Below, piece by piece: positions 9,729 through 18,142 of a stretch of DNA of 64,000 nt. A program made the translations under genes and the position numbers. The notes beneath the pieces were generated by a model. The model saw only the letters and a list, made by a program, of their open reading frames with translations. It was not told where the DNA came from and searched no databases. Position 1 is the stretch's first letter, and every line of letters starts with the position of its first letter. This DNA is from Nitrospirota bacterium (GTDB taxonomy: Bacteria > Nitrospirota > Nitrospiria > Nitrospirales > Nitrospiraceae), in assembly GCA_016219645.1 (NCBI GenBank), contig JACRLR010000019.1, positions 103,606-167,605 on the forward strand. Direction: 5' to 3'.

Positions 9729-9820
9729 CTCTACGTTAGACAGCAGGCGAGTTCTATTGAAGCCGAGCACTCTCAGGTAGGACCACTTCAGGCAGCGGCA
9801 AGCATCACTTTTCTATCCAG

Positions 9821-10948
9821 TTACAGCTTATTGGGGATACGTTCGGCGTAGCCGGTCAGTTCCATGTAGCCCTGTCCCGTGATCGGCTGTCCCTCTCTTG
9901 TGCCGCGGGCTTCGATCGCGCCTTCCCAATAGGTCACTTGGGTACTCCGTGTCGTGATGAGTTCCTGCCCGGCCATGAGCGGAACGACATCGAGAGCGAG
10001 TTGTTGTGAGGGAATCGTCAGCCGCCAACGCTGCGGATAGCGTGCGTGGCTGGTCTGGCTTGTCCAATAACTCAACGGCTCCAGGGTGAAGTCTCCGAGC
10101 GAGAGATGGTGCCCACGTCCGTCGCGGTCGACCAGCGTGCCACTTGAAGCAGGATCGGCTGATCCATCCCTTCGGCGAAGTCGATAGAGCATCAATTCCC
10201 TCTGGTCGTCCAGTTGCAGGCTGAACCAGTCCCATCCGACCAAATCCTTCCCAAGGTCGGCAGAACCGAACTCATGGTCCATCCAACTCTTGCCGGTCAC
10301 GTCGAACGTTTCGCCTCCGATCGTGACGGTGCCGGTCGTGGCCAGCCTGGTGAAGGAATAATAGTGGGAGGCCGCGACCGAGCCTTTGCGGCTGATGCCG
10401 CCGGTGCCATGCACGACAAGCGGTTTTTCCGGCGAGACGGTGAAGTGTATGGCAAGTTCTCCGTCTGCTGCCCGGAGAGTCTGTGTGTCGGGAGCTGCCG
10501 ATGGCGATTCAGCGCTCCAGTTATCGATCCAGACGTGGAGTCGATCACGCCCGGCGCCGGCCTTGCCCAAGCCTGACCTGCTCATTTTCTCTGCATAATG
10601 AAACCGTCCATTGCTGAGATCGCTCACGGCAAAATGGGCCAGGTAGAGATGTGTGACGGCCCACTGGGACGGCAGGGTCTTTGTCTGCTCCCGGGGCATG
10701 CCACGGCGGAAGAAGGTCAGCTCATAGCCGAATGCCCGGCCGTTCTTCGCCGTGAGTTGGCCCGTGTAGTACCACCACTCGGTACGAAATTCTTCATGCG
10801 CCCCGTGATCGCGCGGGAAGGCGTATCGGTAGCCTTCTGTCGCGACTCGGAATTCCTCTGCCATATCGGCTGCCTGTCCTGGCACGACGACCAGCAGACT
10901 GCTCGCCAGGAACAGTATGTGTCGAAGCTGAGGCCACAACTTGTGCAT
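9821..10948 (-). CDS. CrtC/AttH-like lipocalin-domain protein, exported
   Basis: The start at 10948 gives a 375-residue product with a signal peptide (hydrophobic about residues 8-24, VVVPGQAAD). An earlier in-frame ATG at 11101 would add a basic tail with no signal-like character. The mature part carries TEWWYYTGQL and later KSWMDHEFGS and GWDWFSLQL, hallmarks of the AttH/CrtC (hydroxyneurosporene hydratase-like) double-lipocalin family. Such proteins are usually periplasmic, hydrophobic-ligand binders often paired with ABC transporters. Here an ABC exporter lies just to the right but divergently oriented. Ligand unknown. Confidence 0.8.
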   Translation of the reverse strand: MHKLWPQLRHILFLASSLLVVVPGQAADMAEEFRVATEGYRYAFPRDHGAHEEFRTEWWYYTGQLTAKNGRAFGYELTFFRRGMPREQTKTLPSQWAVTHLYLAHFAVSDLSNGRFHYAEKMSRSGLGKAGAGRDRLHVWIDNWSAESPSAAPDTQTLRAADGELAIHFTVSPEKPLVVHGTGGISRKGSVAASHYYSFTRLATTGTVTIGGETFDVTGKSWMDHEFGSADLGKDLVGWDWFSLQLDDQRELMLYRLRRRDGSADPASSGTLVDRDGRGHHLSLGDFTLEPLSYWTSQTSHARYPQRWRLTIPSQQLALDVVPLMAGQELITTRSTQVTYWEGAIEARGTREGQPITGQGYMELTGYAERIPNKL

Positions 10949-11116
10949 GTGCAATGGATGCTCCGAACGGGATGAGAATGATCGCGTGCGCTTATACCAT
11001 GCTTCGGCAGACAGCACAAATCGCCTGTGTTGACGCTGGTTTTTATGCATTCGACTGTTGGGTGTTGCGCGGCTCGCGCCGTTGACAACTTTGTCAGCCA
11101 TCAGCTATCGTGAGCC

Positions 11117-11806
11117 ATGCAGACCGATCACGGGCGAGAGCCTCACGAGCGCGATCATCGCGATACGACCACGCCGTTTCCCATTCCCGCGCGGATTCCG
11201 GTATTTCCGCTCCCGAACGTTGTGCTGTTCCCCAAGACCTATCTCCCGCTGCATATTTTTGAGCCGCGCTACCGCGCGATGATCTCGGATGCGGCCATGA
11301 GTGGACAGTGCGTCGGTATGGCCCTGCTGAAAGAGGGATGGGAAGTAGACTATTGTGGCCACCCCCCTGTGTTCTCCAGAGGCTGTGTCGGTCGGCTGGC
11401 CAACGTCCAGCCGCTCGCCGATGGACGCTCCAATATTCTGCTGCAAGGGCTGGAGCGGTTTGAAATTGAACGGGAGTGGTATGACAAGGTCTATCGTGAG
11501 GCCACGATTTCTCTTGTGGCCCGGGATAGAGAGGCATCGCTTGATCCGGCAGTCCGTCGGCGCCTCTTCGCCGTTCTCGAGTCCTATCTCCGATCCCGCG
11601 ATGACATGCCGACATGGCAGGAGATATTCCGGGAAGAAGCGAGCGACGAGATTGTCATCAATGCTCTGTCCACCTACTTGGAGTGTACGCCTTTGGAAAA
11701 GCAGTTCCTGTTGGAGGCCGAGAGTCTCCAGCAACAAGCCCGCCGTCTGAACGATCTCATCGAGTTTATGATTCACGATCGACCCGGCGCGAAGGGCTGG
11801 GGTTGA
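11117..11806 (+). CDS. LON substrate-binding (N-terminal Lon) domain protein
   Basis: A 229-residue protein with the LON N-domain signature: IPVFPLPNVVLFPKTYLPLH and FEPRYRAMI at about residues 27-55, then GCVGRLANVQPLADGRSNIL. There is no AAA+ or Ser-Lys protease domain. Stand-alone LON-domain proteins occur widely; their role is poorly defined and may be substrate recognition or regulation. The stop codon overlaps the ATG of the next gene (TGATG), so it heads a four-gene operon with an ABC exporter and a SirB1-type protein. Confidence 0.85.
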   Translation: MQTDHGREPHERDHRDTTTPFPIPARIPVFPLPNVVLFPKTYLPLHIFEPRYRAMISDAAMSGQCVGMALLKEGWEVDYCGHPPVFSRGCVGRLANVQPLADGRSNILLQGLERFEIEREWYDKVYREATISLVARDREASLDPAVRRRLFAVLESYLRSRDDMPTWQEIFREEASDEIVINALSTYLECTPLEKQFLLEAESLQQQARRLNDLIEFMIHDRPGAKGWG

Positions 11807-12774
11807 TGGATCGCGCTACTGCCATCGAGGTTTCTCACCTGACGAAAGCCTATGACGGCCATACCGCTGTTTCCGATCTGTCGTTTCAGGTCTATGCAGG
11901 CGAAATTTTCGGTTTGCTGGGACCGAACGGCGCGGGGAAAAGTACTACGCTCCGGACGCTTATCACGCTGCTCACGCCGACGTCGGGCGCAGCGAGCGTG
12001 TTAGGCCACGATACGGTGCGCGAAGCGGATGTCGTCCGGAAACTGATCGGCTACGTGCCTCAAGAGCGGGCCATCGATCGTTTTCTCACCGGCCGGGAAC
12101 ATCTCGAACTCCTCGGCGCCCTGTACCATCTGCCCAAAGCCGAAGCCGCAAAACGCATTGCCGAATTGCTGAAGCTTGTAGAGCTGGAAGAGTCTGCTGA
12201 TCGCCCGGCGAAAACGTACTCCGGGGGCATGAAGCGGAAACTCGACATTGCCTGCGGCCTCTTGCCGGATCCCAAGATCTTGTTCCTCGATGAGCCGACA
12301 CTCGGTTTGGATGTGCAGAGCCGGCTCCGGATTTGGGATTATGTGCGGATGTTGAAGGAACGCGGCATGACGATCGTGATGACGACGAACTATCTGGATG
12401 AGGCGGACCAGCTCTGCGATCGGTTGGCGATCATCGATAAGGGAAAAATTATGACGCTGGGATCGCCGACTGAGCTGAAGGTCGGACTGGGTGGCGATAT
12501 TGTGTCATTGACCTTGAAGGATCAGAGCAAGATCTCCACATTGGTGTCGGCATTGACGAAGCAACCAGCGATGCGAGCGGTCAAGGCGACGCCGACCGGC
12601 CTGGATATCCGGGTCGAATCACCCGAGAAGGCCCTGCCCGCCATCCTTGAGTCTGCCAATCGATTGGACTGTCAACTGGAGTTTATTGAGTATCACCGGC
12701 CTCGGCTGGACGACGTGTTCATCGCCCATACGGGCCGCCGCATTCAGGATGAGGCCACGAATGTCGCGGAATGA
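11806..12774 (+). CDS. ABC transporter ATP-binding protein (DrrA/ABC-2 type)
   Basis: A 322-residue ATPase. Walker A is GPNGAGKST (about residue 44), Walker B is KILFLDEPTLGLD and the signature is YSGGMKRKLD. The C-terminal region after the H-loop (about 220-322) matches the DrrA-type accessory domain. The start at 11806 overlaps the upstream stop codon. It powers an exporter together with the membrane protein encoded 84 bases downstream. Substrate unknown; related systems export drugs, lipids or polysaccharides. Confidence 0.92.
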   Translation: MDRATAIEVSHLTKAYDGHTAVSDLSFQVYAGEIFGLLGPNGAGKSTTLRTLITLLTPTSGAASVLGHDTVREADVVRKLIGYVPQERAIDRFLTGREHLELLGALYHLPKAEAAKRIAELLKLVELEESADRPAKTYSGGMKRKLDIACGLLPDPKILFLDEPTLGLDVQSRLRIWDYVRMLKERGMTIVMTTNYLDEADQLCDRLAIIDKGKIMTLGSPTELKVGLGGDIVSLTLKDQSKISTLVSALTKQPAMRAVKATPTGLDIRVESPEKALPAILESANRLDCQLEFIEYHRPRLDDVFIAHTGRRIQDEATNVAE

Positions 12775-12781
12775 TGGATGG

Positions 12782-12849
12782 TCAATGGTAAATGTTCAAT
12801 CAAGACCGAGTCTCTTCATGAACCATTTCACATTAAACATGCAACATTG
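12782..12849. repeat. Imperfect inverted repeat in transporter spacer
   Basis: CAATGGTAAATGTTCAATC on the left resembles the reverse complement of the right side (CAATGTTGCATGTTTAATG), 13 of 19 positions. It fills the spacer between the ATPase and permease genes and could form a hairpin just before the permease start. Confidence 0.4.
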
Positions 12850-12858
12850 AGCGGAGCG

Positions 12859-13638
12859 ATGAGCGACTACTGGCAAGAAATCAGCGCCTTGACGATGCGG
12901 TGGGTCCGGCGGCTCAGCCGCGAGAAATTCAGCATGTTGTTCACGCTCGTGCAGCCCATGCTGTTCTGGCTCATCTTTTTCGGCAACCTGTTTCAGCGGG
13001 TCGCGGATGGGCAAGTCACGCAGGCTCCCGACTACATTAGCTTTCTCACGGCGGGTGTCGTCATCATGACGGTGCTCAACAATGGCCTTGCCGGGGGTGT
13101 CGATCTGCTGTTCGACAAAGAAAATGGATTTCTCGAGCGGTTGATGACCACCCCGATTCATCGGACATCCGTCATCCTGAGCCGCTTTATTTTCGTGATG
13201 ACGATTACGTCGCTCCAAGTGCTGGTGATCATCGGAGTGGCCTTTCTATTCGGCGTTCAGCCGGCGACGGGGCTCCTTGGTATTGCCGCGATCTTGATGA
13301 TCGGGATGCTCTTCGGTGTCGGCCTCACCGCGATTTCCATGGCGATGGCCTTTTCTGTGAAGAGTCACGGCGACTTTTTTTCGGTCTTGGGATTTCTGTC
13401 GCTTCCGATGATTTTCTTGAGCTCGGCGCTCGTACCCTTGGCTGGGATGCCGGCCTGGATGGGGTTCCTGGCGCGCTTTAATCCGATGACCTGGGCGATC
13501 GATGCGGTGCGGCCCCTGATTTTGTCCGGCTGGACAGAGGCGCTTCCCCATGTTGGGATGGTTGTGGTGGTCATGGTGATCTTTGACGCGCTCTGCCTCT
13601 ACGGGAGCGCCAAGGTGTTCCGTCGGGCAATGGGCTGA
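12859..13638 (+). CDS. ABC-2 type transporter permease
   Basis: The ATG at 12859 has AGCGGAGCG just upstream; an in-frame start at 12778 would add residues encoded by the spacer repeat. The 259-residue protein has about six hydrophobic segments and the ABC-2 feature of a conserved ENGFLERLMTTPIHR loop (about residue 90). It pairs with the DrrA-like ATPase. The stop codon overlaps the start of the next gene by one base (TGATG). Confidence 0.9.
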   Translation: MSDYWQEISALTMRWVRRLSREKFSMLFTLVQPMLFWLIFFGNLFQRVADGQVTQAPDYISFLTAGVVIMTVLNNGLAGGVDLLFDKENGFLERLMTTPIHRTSVILSRFIFVMTITSLQVLVIIGVAFLFGVQPATGLLGIAAILMIGMLFGVGLTAISMAMAFSVKSHGDFFSVLGFLSLPMIFLSSALVPLAGMPAWMGFLARFNPMTWAIDAVRPLILSGWTEALPHVGMVVVVMVIFDALCLYGSAKVFRRAMG

Positions 13639-14525
13639 TGCAAGAATCCGTTCGGAGTTCCAGCATGCTCGTAAACGAGAGTCAAATCCGGGCCCTGATC
13701 CGGCTGTTGGCTGATGAGGACGAGAAGATTGTCCAGACGATCAGCGGGAAGCTCATCGACATCGGCCCTTCAGCGGTTCCCCTGCTTCAGGAAGCGGAAA
13801 TCGAACAGCCGGAAATGGCTGATCGTCTTGTTTCGGTGCTCGAGGAGATCCGCGGGGGAGACCTTGAGGATGAACTGATGCAGCTGGTGGCGCTCCCGGA
13901 TGGCCAGATGGATCTCGAGCAGGGTGCGTTCTTGATCGCTCGATATGCCTATCCTGCCCTGACGGTAGCCTCCTATACGAGGCAGCTCGATGAAATGGCG
14001 CAGGAAGTACAGGATCGGATCGGCCCTCGAGCTTCGGGAGAGGAAACGATCAAGACGTTGAACCGATACCTCTTTACGGAGCAGGGATTCAAGGGTAATA
14101 CGAAAAATTACTATGAATTGGAAAATAGCTATCTCAACTGCGTGATTGATCGACGAACGGGGATCCCCATCAGCCTGTCGACGGTCTACCTGCTCGTCGG
14201 GAAGCGGCTGGGTCTTCCGGTTCATGGCATCGGGATGCCGGGTCATTTCTTAGTGAAGTACGAGTCGGATCGCTACAAAGTGTTTGTCGATTGTTTTAAC
14301 GGGGGAGCGTTGCTGACCGAAAAGAATTGTCAGCGATTTCTTACCGAGGCCGGCTATGGATTTGACGAGAAATACCTGCAGCGGAGTCCGGTGCGCGCAA
14401 TTCTGTCCCGCATGATCAAAAATCTCTTAGCCATCTATGCGAAACTCGATGATCCGCTCAAGAAGGCCCGCCTGACGAAATTCATCGAGATTCTCGGGTG
14501 CGACAACCGGGAAGGCGGACTGTAA
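13638..14525 (+). CDS. SirB1-family (transglutaminase-like) protein
   Basis: A 295-residue protein with the SirB1 core: NYYELENSYLNCVIDRRTGI then PISLSTVYLLVGKRLGLPVH and GIGMPGHFLVKYE (about residues 155-205). The family has a transglutaminase-like fold, with Cys, His and Asp in place of the catalytic residues; Cys (YLNCV) and His (PGHFL) are seen here. An N-terminal ~100-residue helical region with HEAT-like character precedes it. Translation is probably coupled to the permease. A second possible start lies at 13683, giving MLVNES. Biochemical role is not established. Confidence 0.82.
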   Translation: MQESVRSSSMLVNESQIRALIRLLADEDEKIVQTISGKLIDIGPSAVPLLQEAEIEQPEMADRLVSVLEEIRGGDLEDELMQLVALPDGQMDLEQGAFLIARYAYPALTVASYTRQLDEMAQEVQDRIGPRASGEETIKTLNRYLFTEQGFKGNTKNYYELENSYLNCVIDRRTGIPISLSTVYLLVGKRLGLPVHGIGMPGHFLVKYESDRYKVFVDCFNGGALLTEKNCQRFLTEAGYGFDEKYLQRSPVRAILSRMIKNLLAIYAKLDDPLKKARLTKFIEILGCDNREGGL

Positions 14526-14539
14526 CGCTCGCAGATCAG

Positions 14540-14566
14540 TCTGTCCGGTCTATTCGGTCTATCTGG
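14540..14566. repeat. 9-nt-period repeat (family C), single arm
   Basis: Three successive 9-mers: TCTGTCCGG, TCTATTCGG, TCTATCTGG. This matches the period and consensus of the five longer arrays in this window, but I see no complementary right arm here. Confidence 0.6.
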
Positions 14567-14602
14567 TGCGATGAACAAGAGAGCAGAGTGCGGAAAACCT
14601 AC

Positions 14603-14730
14603 GCAGGATGCTCAAAAAGTTCCTCCAGCAAGGCCGCAGCCGATGAAAGCACCGCAGGCGTAGCCTCAGGGCTACGTTGAGGATGCTTTCGAGGGGAGAA
14701 CGCCGCTGGCGGGCTTTTTCAGCATCCTGC
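14603..14730. repeat. ~130-bp palindromic repeat (family B), copy 1
   Basis: Begins GCAGGATGCTCAAAAAG and ends CTTTTTCAGCATCCTGC, so the ends are inverted. Inside are CCAGCAAGGCCGCAG and CGCCGCTGGCGGG. The right end touches the stop codon (CTA on this strand, at 14730-14732) of the leftward MBL gene. Placed between convergent genes, the hairpin may terminate both. Confidence 0.8.
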
Positions 14731-15485
14731 TAGAGTTTGATTGCCATTAAGTCCTGTGCAACGACGATCTTCCCTCCGAACGCTTCTCCTGCCTGCTCCC
14801 TCACATTGTATCGGTCGGTCATCGGATAGAAATGGGACAGTACGAGCCGGCCGATTCCGGCTTCTCTCGCCACTTGTCCACATTGACCCGCATGCAGGTG
14901 GACCGGGTTCGGACGGCTGGCCGGGAAGGAACAATCCAGCACAGCGAGATCGGCGTCTCCACAAAGGCGCACGAGGCTGTCGCAGTACTGCGAATCGCCG
15001 GAATAGGCCAGAGCTTTCCCGCCATACTCGATTCGATACCCCAAGCAGTGGAGGTTCTCTGTGTGGGTCACAGTTCGAGGAATCACGGTCGTGGTTCCGA
15101 TCATAAATGCCCGATCGGTTACTTCTTTGAAGTGAACCGGGAATAGCGCCCGACTAAAGCCCGGCAGGGTCGCGAAGAGAGTTCGGAAGAGTTTCTTGGT
15201 TCCGCGAGGGCCGATGACGGTCAGCGGCGGCCTGGTTCCTCTCTGGTATTTGGTAAAGATCATGGCATCGAAGAAATAGGTGATGAAATCGGAAAAATGA
15301 TCGGCGTGGTAATGGGAGAAGAGAATGTGGGTAATCCGATGCCGGTTCACGCCAGTTTTGAGTAAATTCGCCAATGTGCGCGGGCCAAAGTCCAACAATA
15401 ATGTGTGGTCGGTGCGGACGAGATAGCCCGAGGCTGCTCTGGTCGGATGTACGTTTGTGCCGGAGCCCAGAATCGTCAGGCGCAT
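14730..15485 (-). CDS. MBL-fold (ribonuclease Z-like) metallo-hydrolase
   Basis: A 251-residue metallo-beta-lactamase-fold protein with the zinc motif SHYHADH at about residue 58. Other likely ligands are H (TVTHTENLHCLGY, about 140), D (AYSGDSQYCDSL) and the late H (VLSHFYP). The sequence resembles the RNase Z/arylsulfatase group, but the substrate cannot be fixed and the exosite arm of true RNase Z is not evident. It is 8 bases from the MarR gene and probably cotranscribed with it. Confidence 0.82.
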   Translation of the reverse strand: MRLTILGSGTNVHPTRAASGYLVRTDHTLLLDFGPRTLANLLKTGVNRHRITHILFSHYHADHFSDFITYFFDAMIFTKYQRGTRPPLTVIGPRGTKKLFRTLFATLPGFSRALFPVHFKEVTDRAFMIGTTTVIPRTVTHTENLHCLGYRIEYGGKALAYSGDSQYCDSLVRLCGDADLAVLDCSFPASRPNPVHLHAGQCGQVAREAGIGRLVLSHFYPMTDRYNVREQAGEAFGGKIVVAQDLMAIKL

Positions 15486-15493
15486 AGATCAAA

Positions 15494-16018
15494 TCAGGCT
15501 TGGGATGAGGTTACGGTTGAGTCAGGCCGGATGCGGCTTTTCATTCGTTTAAGCTTAGCATAGGCCCCGGCTTCCTCTCGAAAGCTATCCCGCAGCCGAA
15601 TCAGCAACGCACAGGCGACGTCGACGTCTTTGCGGCTCAGTGCCCGTTCAAAGAACGGCCTGATGAAGGCGATATGTGCGGCAAATGTGTCGCGGAACAC
15701 CTTGTCGCCCTTTTGGGTCAATCGGATCTTGACACAACGCCGGTCGTCTTTCATGGAATCCCGTCGAATGAACCCCTTTGCAACGAGGCGATCAAGGACG
15801 CCCGTCAGGGTGCCCTTGGTGACCAACGTTCGGGCAGAGAGTTCGGAACAGGTGCGTCCATCCGTGTCGCCGAGCGTCGCGATCACATCGAACTGTGATG
15901 GGGTCAAGCGCAGGGACTTGATATGACGATTATCGATCAGCTCGAAGGCCAGATAGGCCTCGACGAGTGGTCGCAAGACTTTCAGATAGGGATCATCATT
16001 CAGATCCGGCAACTCCAT
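15494..16018 (-). CDS. MarR-family transcriptional regulator
   Basis: A 174-residue MarR-type winged helix protein. The DNA-binding region (about 40-105) includes LTPSQFDVIATLG, the recognition helix VTKGTLTGVLDRLVAKGFI and the wing RRDSMKDDRRCVKIRLTQKG. Flanking helices form the dimer core. Members sense small molecules or oxidants and repress nearby genes. It is the first gene of a two-gene unit with the MBL hydrolase, so it may regulate itself and that enzyme. Confidence 0.9.
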   Translation of the reverse strand: MELPDLNDDPYLKVLRPLVEAYLAFELIDNRHIKSLRLTPSQFDVIATLGDTDGRTCSELSARTLVTKGTLTGVLDRLVAKGFIRRDSMKDDRRCVKIRLTQKGDKVFRDTFAAHIAFIRPFFERALSRKDVDVACALLIRLRDSFREEAGAYAKLKRMKSRIRPDSTVTSSQA

Positions 16019-16063
16019 GCCGGAGAATAGTCCGTGCTAGAACTAACCGTCAAGAGGGGAGAC

Positions 16064-16153
16064 GGGCAGCCTGGTCGTCCTCCTGCTCGCGGAACGCGCG
16101 CCCTAAGAAGAGCCTCGTTCGACGCGCGCAATCGAGGATCGACCAGGCTGCCC
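16064..16153. repeat. Family A hairpin, module 1
   Basis: Perfect 14-bp arms, GGGCAGCCTGGTCG (16064-16077) and CGACCAGGCTGCCC (16140-16153), flank the GC-rich core. The core contains TGCTCGCGGAACGCGCG and CCTCGTTCGACGCGCGCA. Copies of this core recur at about 17.2, 30.8, 31.0, 44.7, 47.4, 57.7, 58.0 and 61.4 kb. Confidence 0.85.
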
Positions 16154-16172
16154 TTGAAGGAACATATGGAAA

Positions 16173-16262
16173 GAGCGGCCAGGTGCCCTTCTTGCTCGCA
16201 GCGCCCCCACGATGAAGCGGTGGTCGCTCGATGCGCGCAGTGAAGGGCAACCTCGGCCGCTC
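16173..16262. repeat. Family A hairpin, module 2
   Basis: Left arm GAGCGGCCAGGTGCCCTTC (16173-16191) pairs with the complementary run at 16242-16262 with a short bulge. The core reads TTGCTCGCAGCGCCCCCACG, then TGGTCGCTCGATGCGCGCAG. The same core recurs at 44811 and, split, at 30.95-31.15 kb, with different arms. Confidence 0.82.
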
Positions 16263-16380
16263 CTCCCTTCCGTTTCACCCACTCAAATGCTTCCATTTCA
16301 GGCGCGCCTGCGTTGATTTTCTGTGATGAAAACGGTAGTTCTGTTCGCGCCGTGTCCTCTCGTACAGAACGGAAAAGAAC

Positions 16381-16758
16381 ATGAGCGTTCTGGTTCCTCG
16401 GGAAAGAATTGAGCAGACAATTCTCCTGATCCGTGGTCATCGAGTCATGCTGAGCCCAGACCTTGCCGATCTCTATGCAGTTGAGCCGCGTGCCCTTATA
16501 CAGGCTGTGAAACGCAATAAGGACCGATTTCCACCCGACTTCATGTTTCAACTGACAGAGCGGGAATTCGGCCACTTGAAATCACAATTTGTGATTTCAA
16601 GTTGGGGCGGCCTCCGTAGAGCCTACCCCTATGCGTTCACCGAGCAAGGCGTGGCAATGTTATCCAGTGTGTTGCGAAGTAAGAGGGCTGTTCAAGCCAA
16701 CATTGCCATCATGCGGGCCTTTGTGCGTCTCCGAGAAATGATCGGATCGAATGCTTGA
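16381..16758 (+). CDS. ORF6N-domain DNA-binding protein, possibly C-terminally shortened
   Basis: A 125-residue protein with the ORF6N domain: [20 protein letters not shown] (about 18-37), [15 protein letters not shown] and [18 protein letters not shown]6N is found in phage antirepressors and in chromosomal DNA-binding proteins of unknown role. Family members usually continue for ~40 residues after the final helix; here it stops right after [10 protein letters not shown], so the C-terminus may be lost. It is flanked on both sides by family A hairpins, which suggests a mobile or rearranged segment. Confidence 0.75.
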   Translation: MSVLVPRERIEQTILLIRGHRVMLSPDLADLYAVEPRALIQAVKRNKDRFPPDFMFQLTEREFGHLKSQFVISSWGGLRRAYPYAFTEQGVAMLSSVLRSKRAVQANIAIMRAFVRLREMIGSNA

Positions 16759-16937
16759 CCGTGCACGTTGCAATCGGACAGTTCACGGGAAAGGGGGAAG
16801 ACGTTGTCAGTGAGAGAAACCGGGACATTCTGTTCTTCGAGTTTGAAATGCATCGGCAGTAGGTGAACTCGTCCAAGGAGGTGTAACGTGCGAGACCCTT
16901 CACAATTTTCCATCTCCTATACCTCCCTTGAAAGGAG

Positions 16938-17063
16938 TCGCCGAGGCTGCCCTTCACTGCGCGCATCGAGCGACCACGTTTCTATAATGGTCCCTCTAAG
17001 TTCGCTTGCTTGTCTCTTCAAGGGTAGCGTGGTTGATCCTCGAATGCGCTCGTCGGGCGACCG
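16938..17063. repeat. Family A repeats, degraded halves
   Basis: A module 2 right half in reverse orientation (CCCTTCACTGCGCGCATCGA near 16949) is followed by a degenerate module 1 left half (AAGGGTAGCGTGGTTGATCC near 17020). Neither has a full partner arm. Confidence 0.6.
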
Positions 17064-17168
17064 GCATCCATATGATTGATCCTTCCAAGCTTGCTCGTTA
17101 TGTTCTCAGGGATGGGGGCTGATTGATCTTTCACTGCGCGCCTCTTCCCGCTGCCCCATTTCATTTTT

Positions 17169-17262
17169 AAGGGTAGCCTGGTCGATCCTCGATTGCGCGC
17201 GTCGAACGAGCACATTCTGATCGTGCGCGTTCCGCGAGCAGGAGGACGGCCAGGCTACCCTT
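17169..17262. repeat. Family A hairpin, module 1, reverse orientation
   Basis: Perfect 13-bp arms AAGGGTAGCCTGG (17169-17181) and CCAGGCTACCCTT (17250-17262). The core is the reverse complement of the module at 16064, with a different loop. A partial copy (GAGGCCGCGCGTTGCGCGAG) follows at about 17273-17295. Confidence 0.83.
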
Positions 17263-17396
17263 CTCATCCTTCTGAGGCCGCGCGTTGCGCGAGCACAGAA
17301 GATCGTCAGCCTCCATCTCCTCCTCTGTTCCGGGAGCAAGGGATCGGCACGGGTGTCATTTCGCCTCCTTCCCCATCCTGTTATGATACTCACCCC

Positions 17397-18029
17397 ATGA
17401 ACACTTGTTCTGAATCAGGCAAAACCAATCTAGCTGCCATTGGGGTTGTCCTCGGCGTTGTGATTGCCGGCGTCTGGATATGGAAGCGTCTGTCACTCGA
17501 GACCCAGGAGTACGTGATCGATCAAGCCGTTCCTGTCGCGTTTGCGGTGTTGGTCGTCGCGATAGGACTGGGTTTATTGGCCCGGGCGATCAACCGGCGC
17601 AGGGCGCTACGGCGTGAACGTGCGAAGTTGTTGGCTGCTTTCGAACAGGCCACGGGAGAGGAGAAGAAGCTGGAGATCGCCTTTGCATTGATTGAGATGA
17701 ATGGGTATCGGGCCGAAGGGCTGGAGTCTGCGATACCAGCCTTACGAGACCTCTTTGCGACGACCCTGCAGCGGGCGTTGGGCGACAAACAACACAGGAT
17801 TCGTGGGATGGCAGCCAGTTACCTCGGTGTCCTGAACGACAAGACTGTCGTTCCTCTTTTGCTGAAGGCACTGGAAGACGAGCATGCCTATGTACGCTCC
17901 AGCGCAGCGTTGGGATTAGGCCGGCTGCGTGCCGGTGAGGCGAGAGAGAAATTGACGGCTGTCATGGAGGGGGATTGGGATCAAACCGTCAGGAGTCGAT
18001 CGAAGGAAGCGTTGGAAAGGATCAAGTAA
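17397..18029 (+). CDS. Membrane-anchored HEAT-repeat protein
   Basis: The ATG at 17397 gives 210 residues; further upstream the frame runs through repeat DNA and is unlikely to be coding. Two hydrophobic helices (about 12-30 and 40-62) are followed by a basic stretch (NRRRALRRERAKLL). The C-terminal half contains HEAT/PBS-lyase-like repeats: RIRGMAASYLGVLNDKTVVP and AYVRSSAALGLGRLRAGEAR. It probably anchors a protein-binding solenoid on the cytoplasmic face. No function is assigned. Confidence 0.7.
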   Translation: MNTCSESGKTNLAAIGVVLGVVIAGVWIWKRLSLETQEYVIDQAVPVAFAVLVVAIGLGLLARAINRRRALRRERAKLLAAFEQATGEEKKLEIAFALIEMNGYRAEGLESAIPALRDLFATTLQRALGDKQHRIRGMAASYLGVLNDKTVVPLLLKALEDEHAYVRSSAALGLGRLRAGEAREKLTAVMEGDWDQTVRSRSKEALERIK

Positions 18030-18071
18030 ATCGCGCGAAGGCGCGAGACTTGCGAGAAAAGCGCGACGTGT

Positions 18072-18142
18072 GAAGAAGGTTGAAGGGCTCGGACCTGCGA
18101 ATTCAGACCTTCGGCCTTCAGTCTTCAGCCTTCCGATTCAGC
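18072..18142. repeat. 7-nt-period repeat forming an inverted repeat
   Basis: Six successive 7-mers from 18101: ATTCAGA, CCTTCGG, CCTTCAG, TCTTCAG, CCTTCCG, ATTCAGC. The segment at 18072-18098 (GAAGAAGGTTGAAGGGCTCGG) is roughly complementary. The array overlaps the last codons of the leftward phosphoesterase gene and probably forms its terminator region together with the HEAT gene's 3' side. Confidence 0.55.

Larger units (their letters stand above)
16019..16380. other. Spacer filled by two family A hairpins
   Basis: No gene seen. Two hairpin modules described below cover 16064-16262. The remaining ~120 bases hold the leader of the ORF6N gene, with no clear promoter. Confidence 0.55.
16759..17396. 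other. 638-base spacer rich in degraded family A hairpins
   Basis: No credible gene. From 16938 onward most of the sequence is full or partial family A repeat. The part before 16900 may be decayed coding sequence of the ORF6N gene; I cannot show this. Confidence 0.5.

Noticed and set aside
17193..17396. N-terminal extension of the HEAT protein
   Set aside because: It runs through a family A repeat; the membrane helix begins after ATG 17397.
16759..17396. Insertion sequence in the repeat-rich spacer
   Set aside because: No transposase frame and no terminal repeat pair enclosing one; the repeats are self-contained hairpins.
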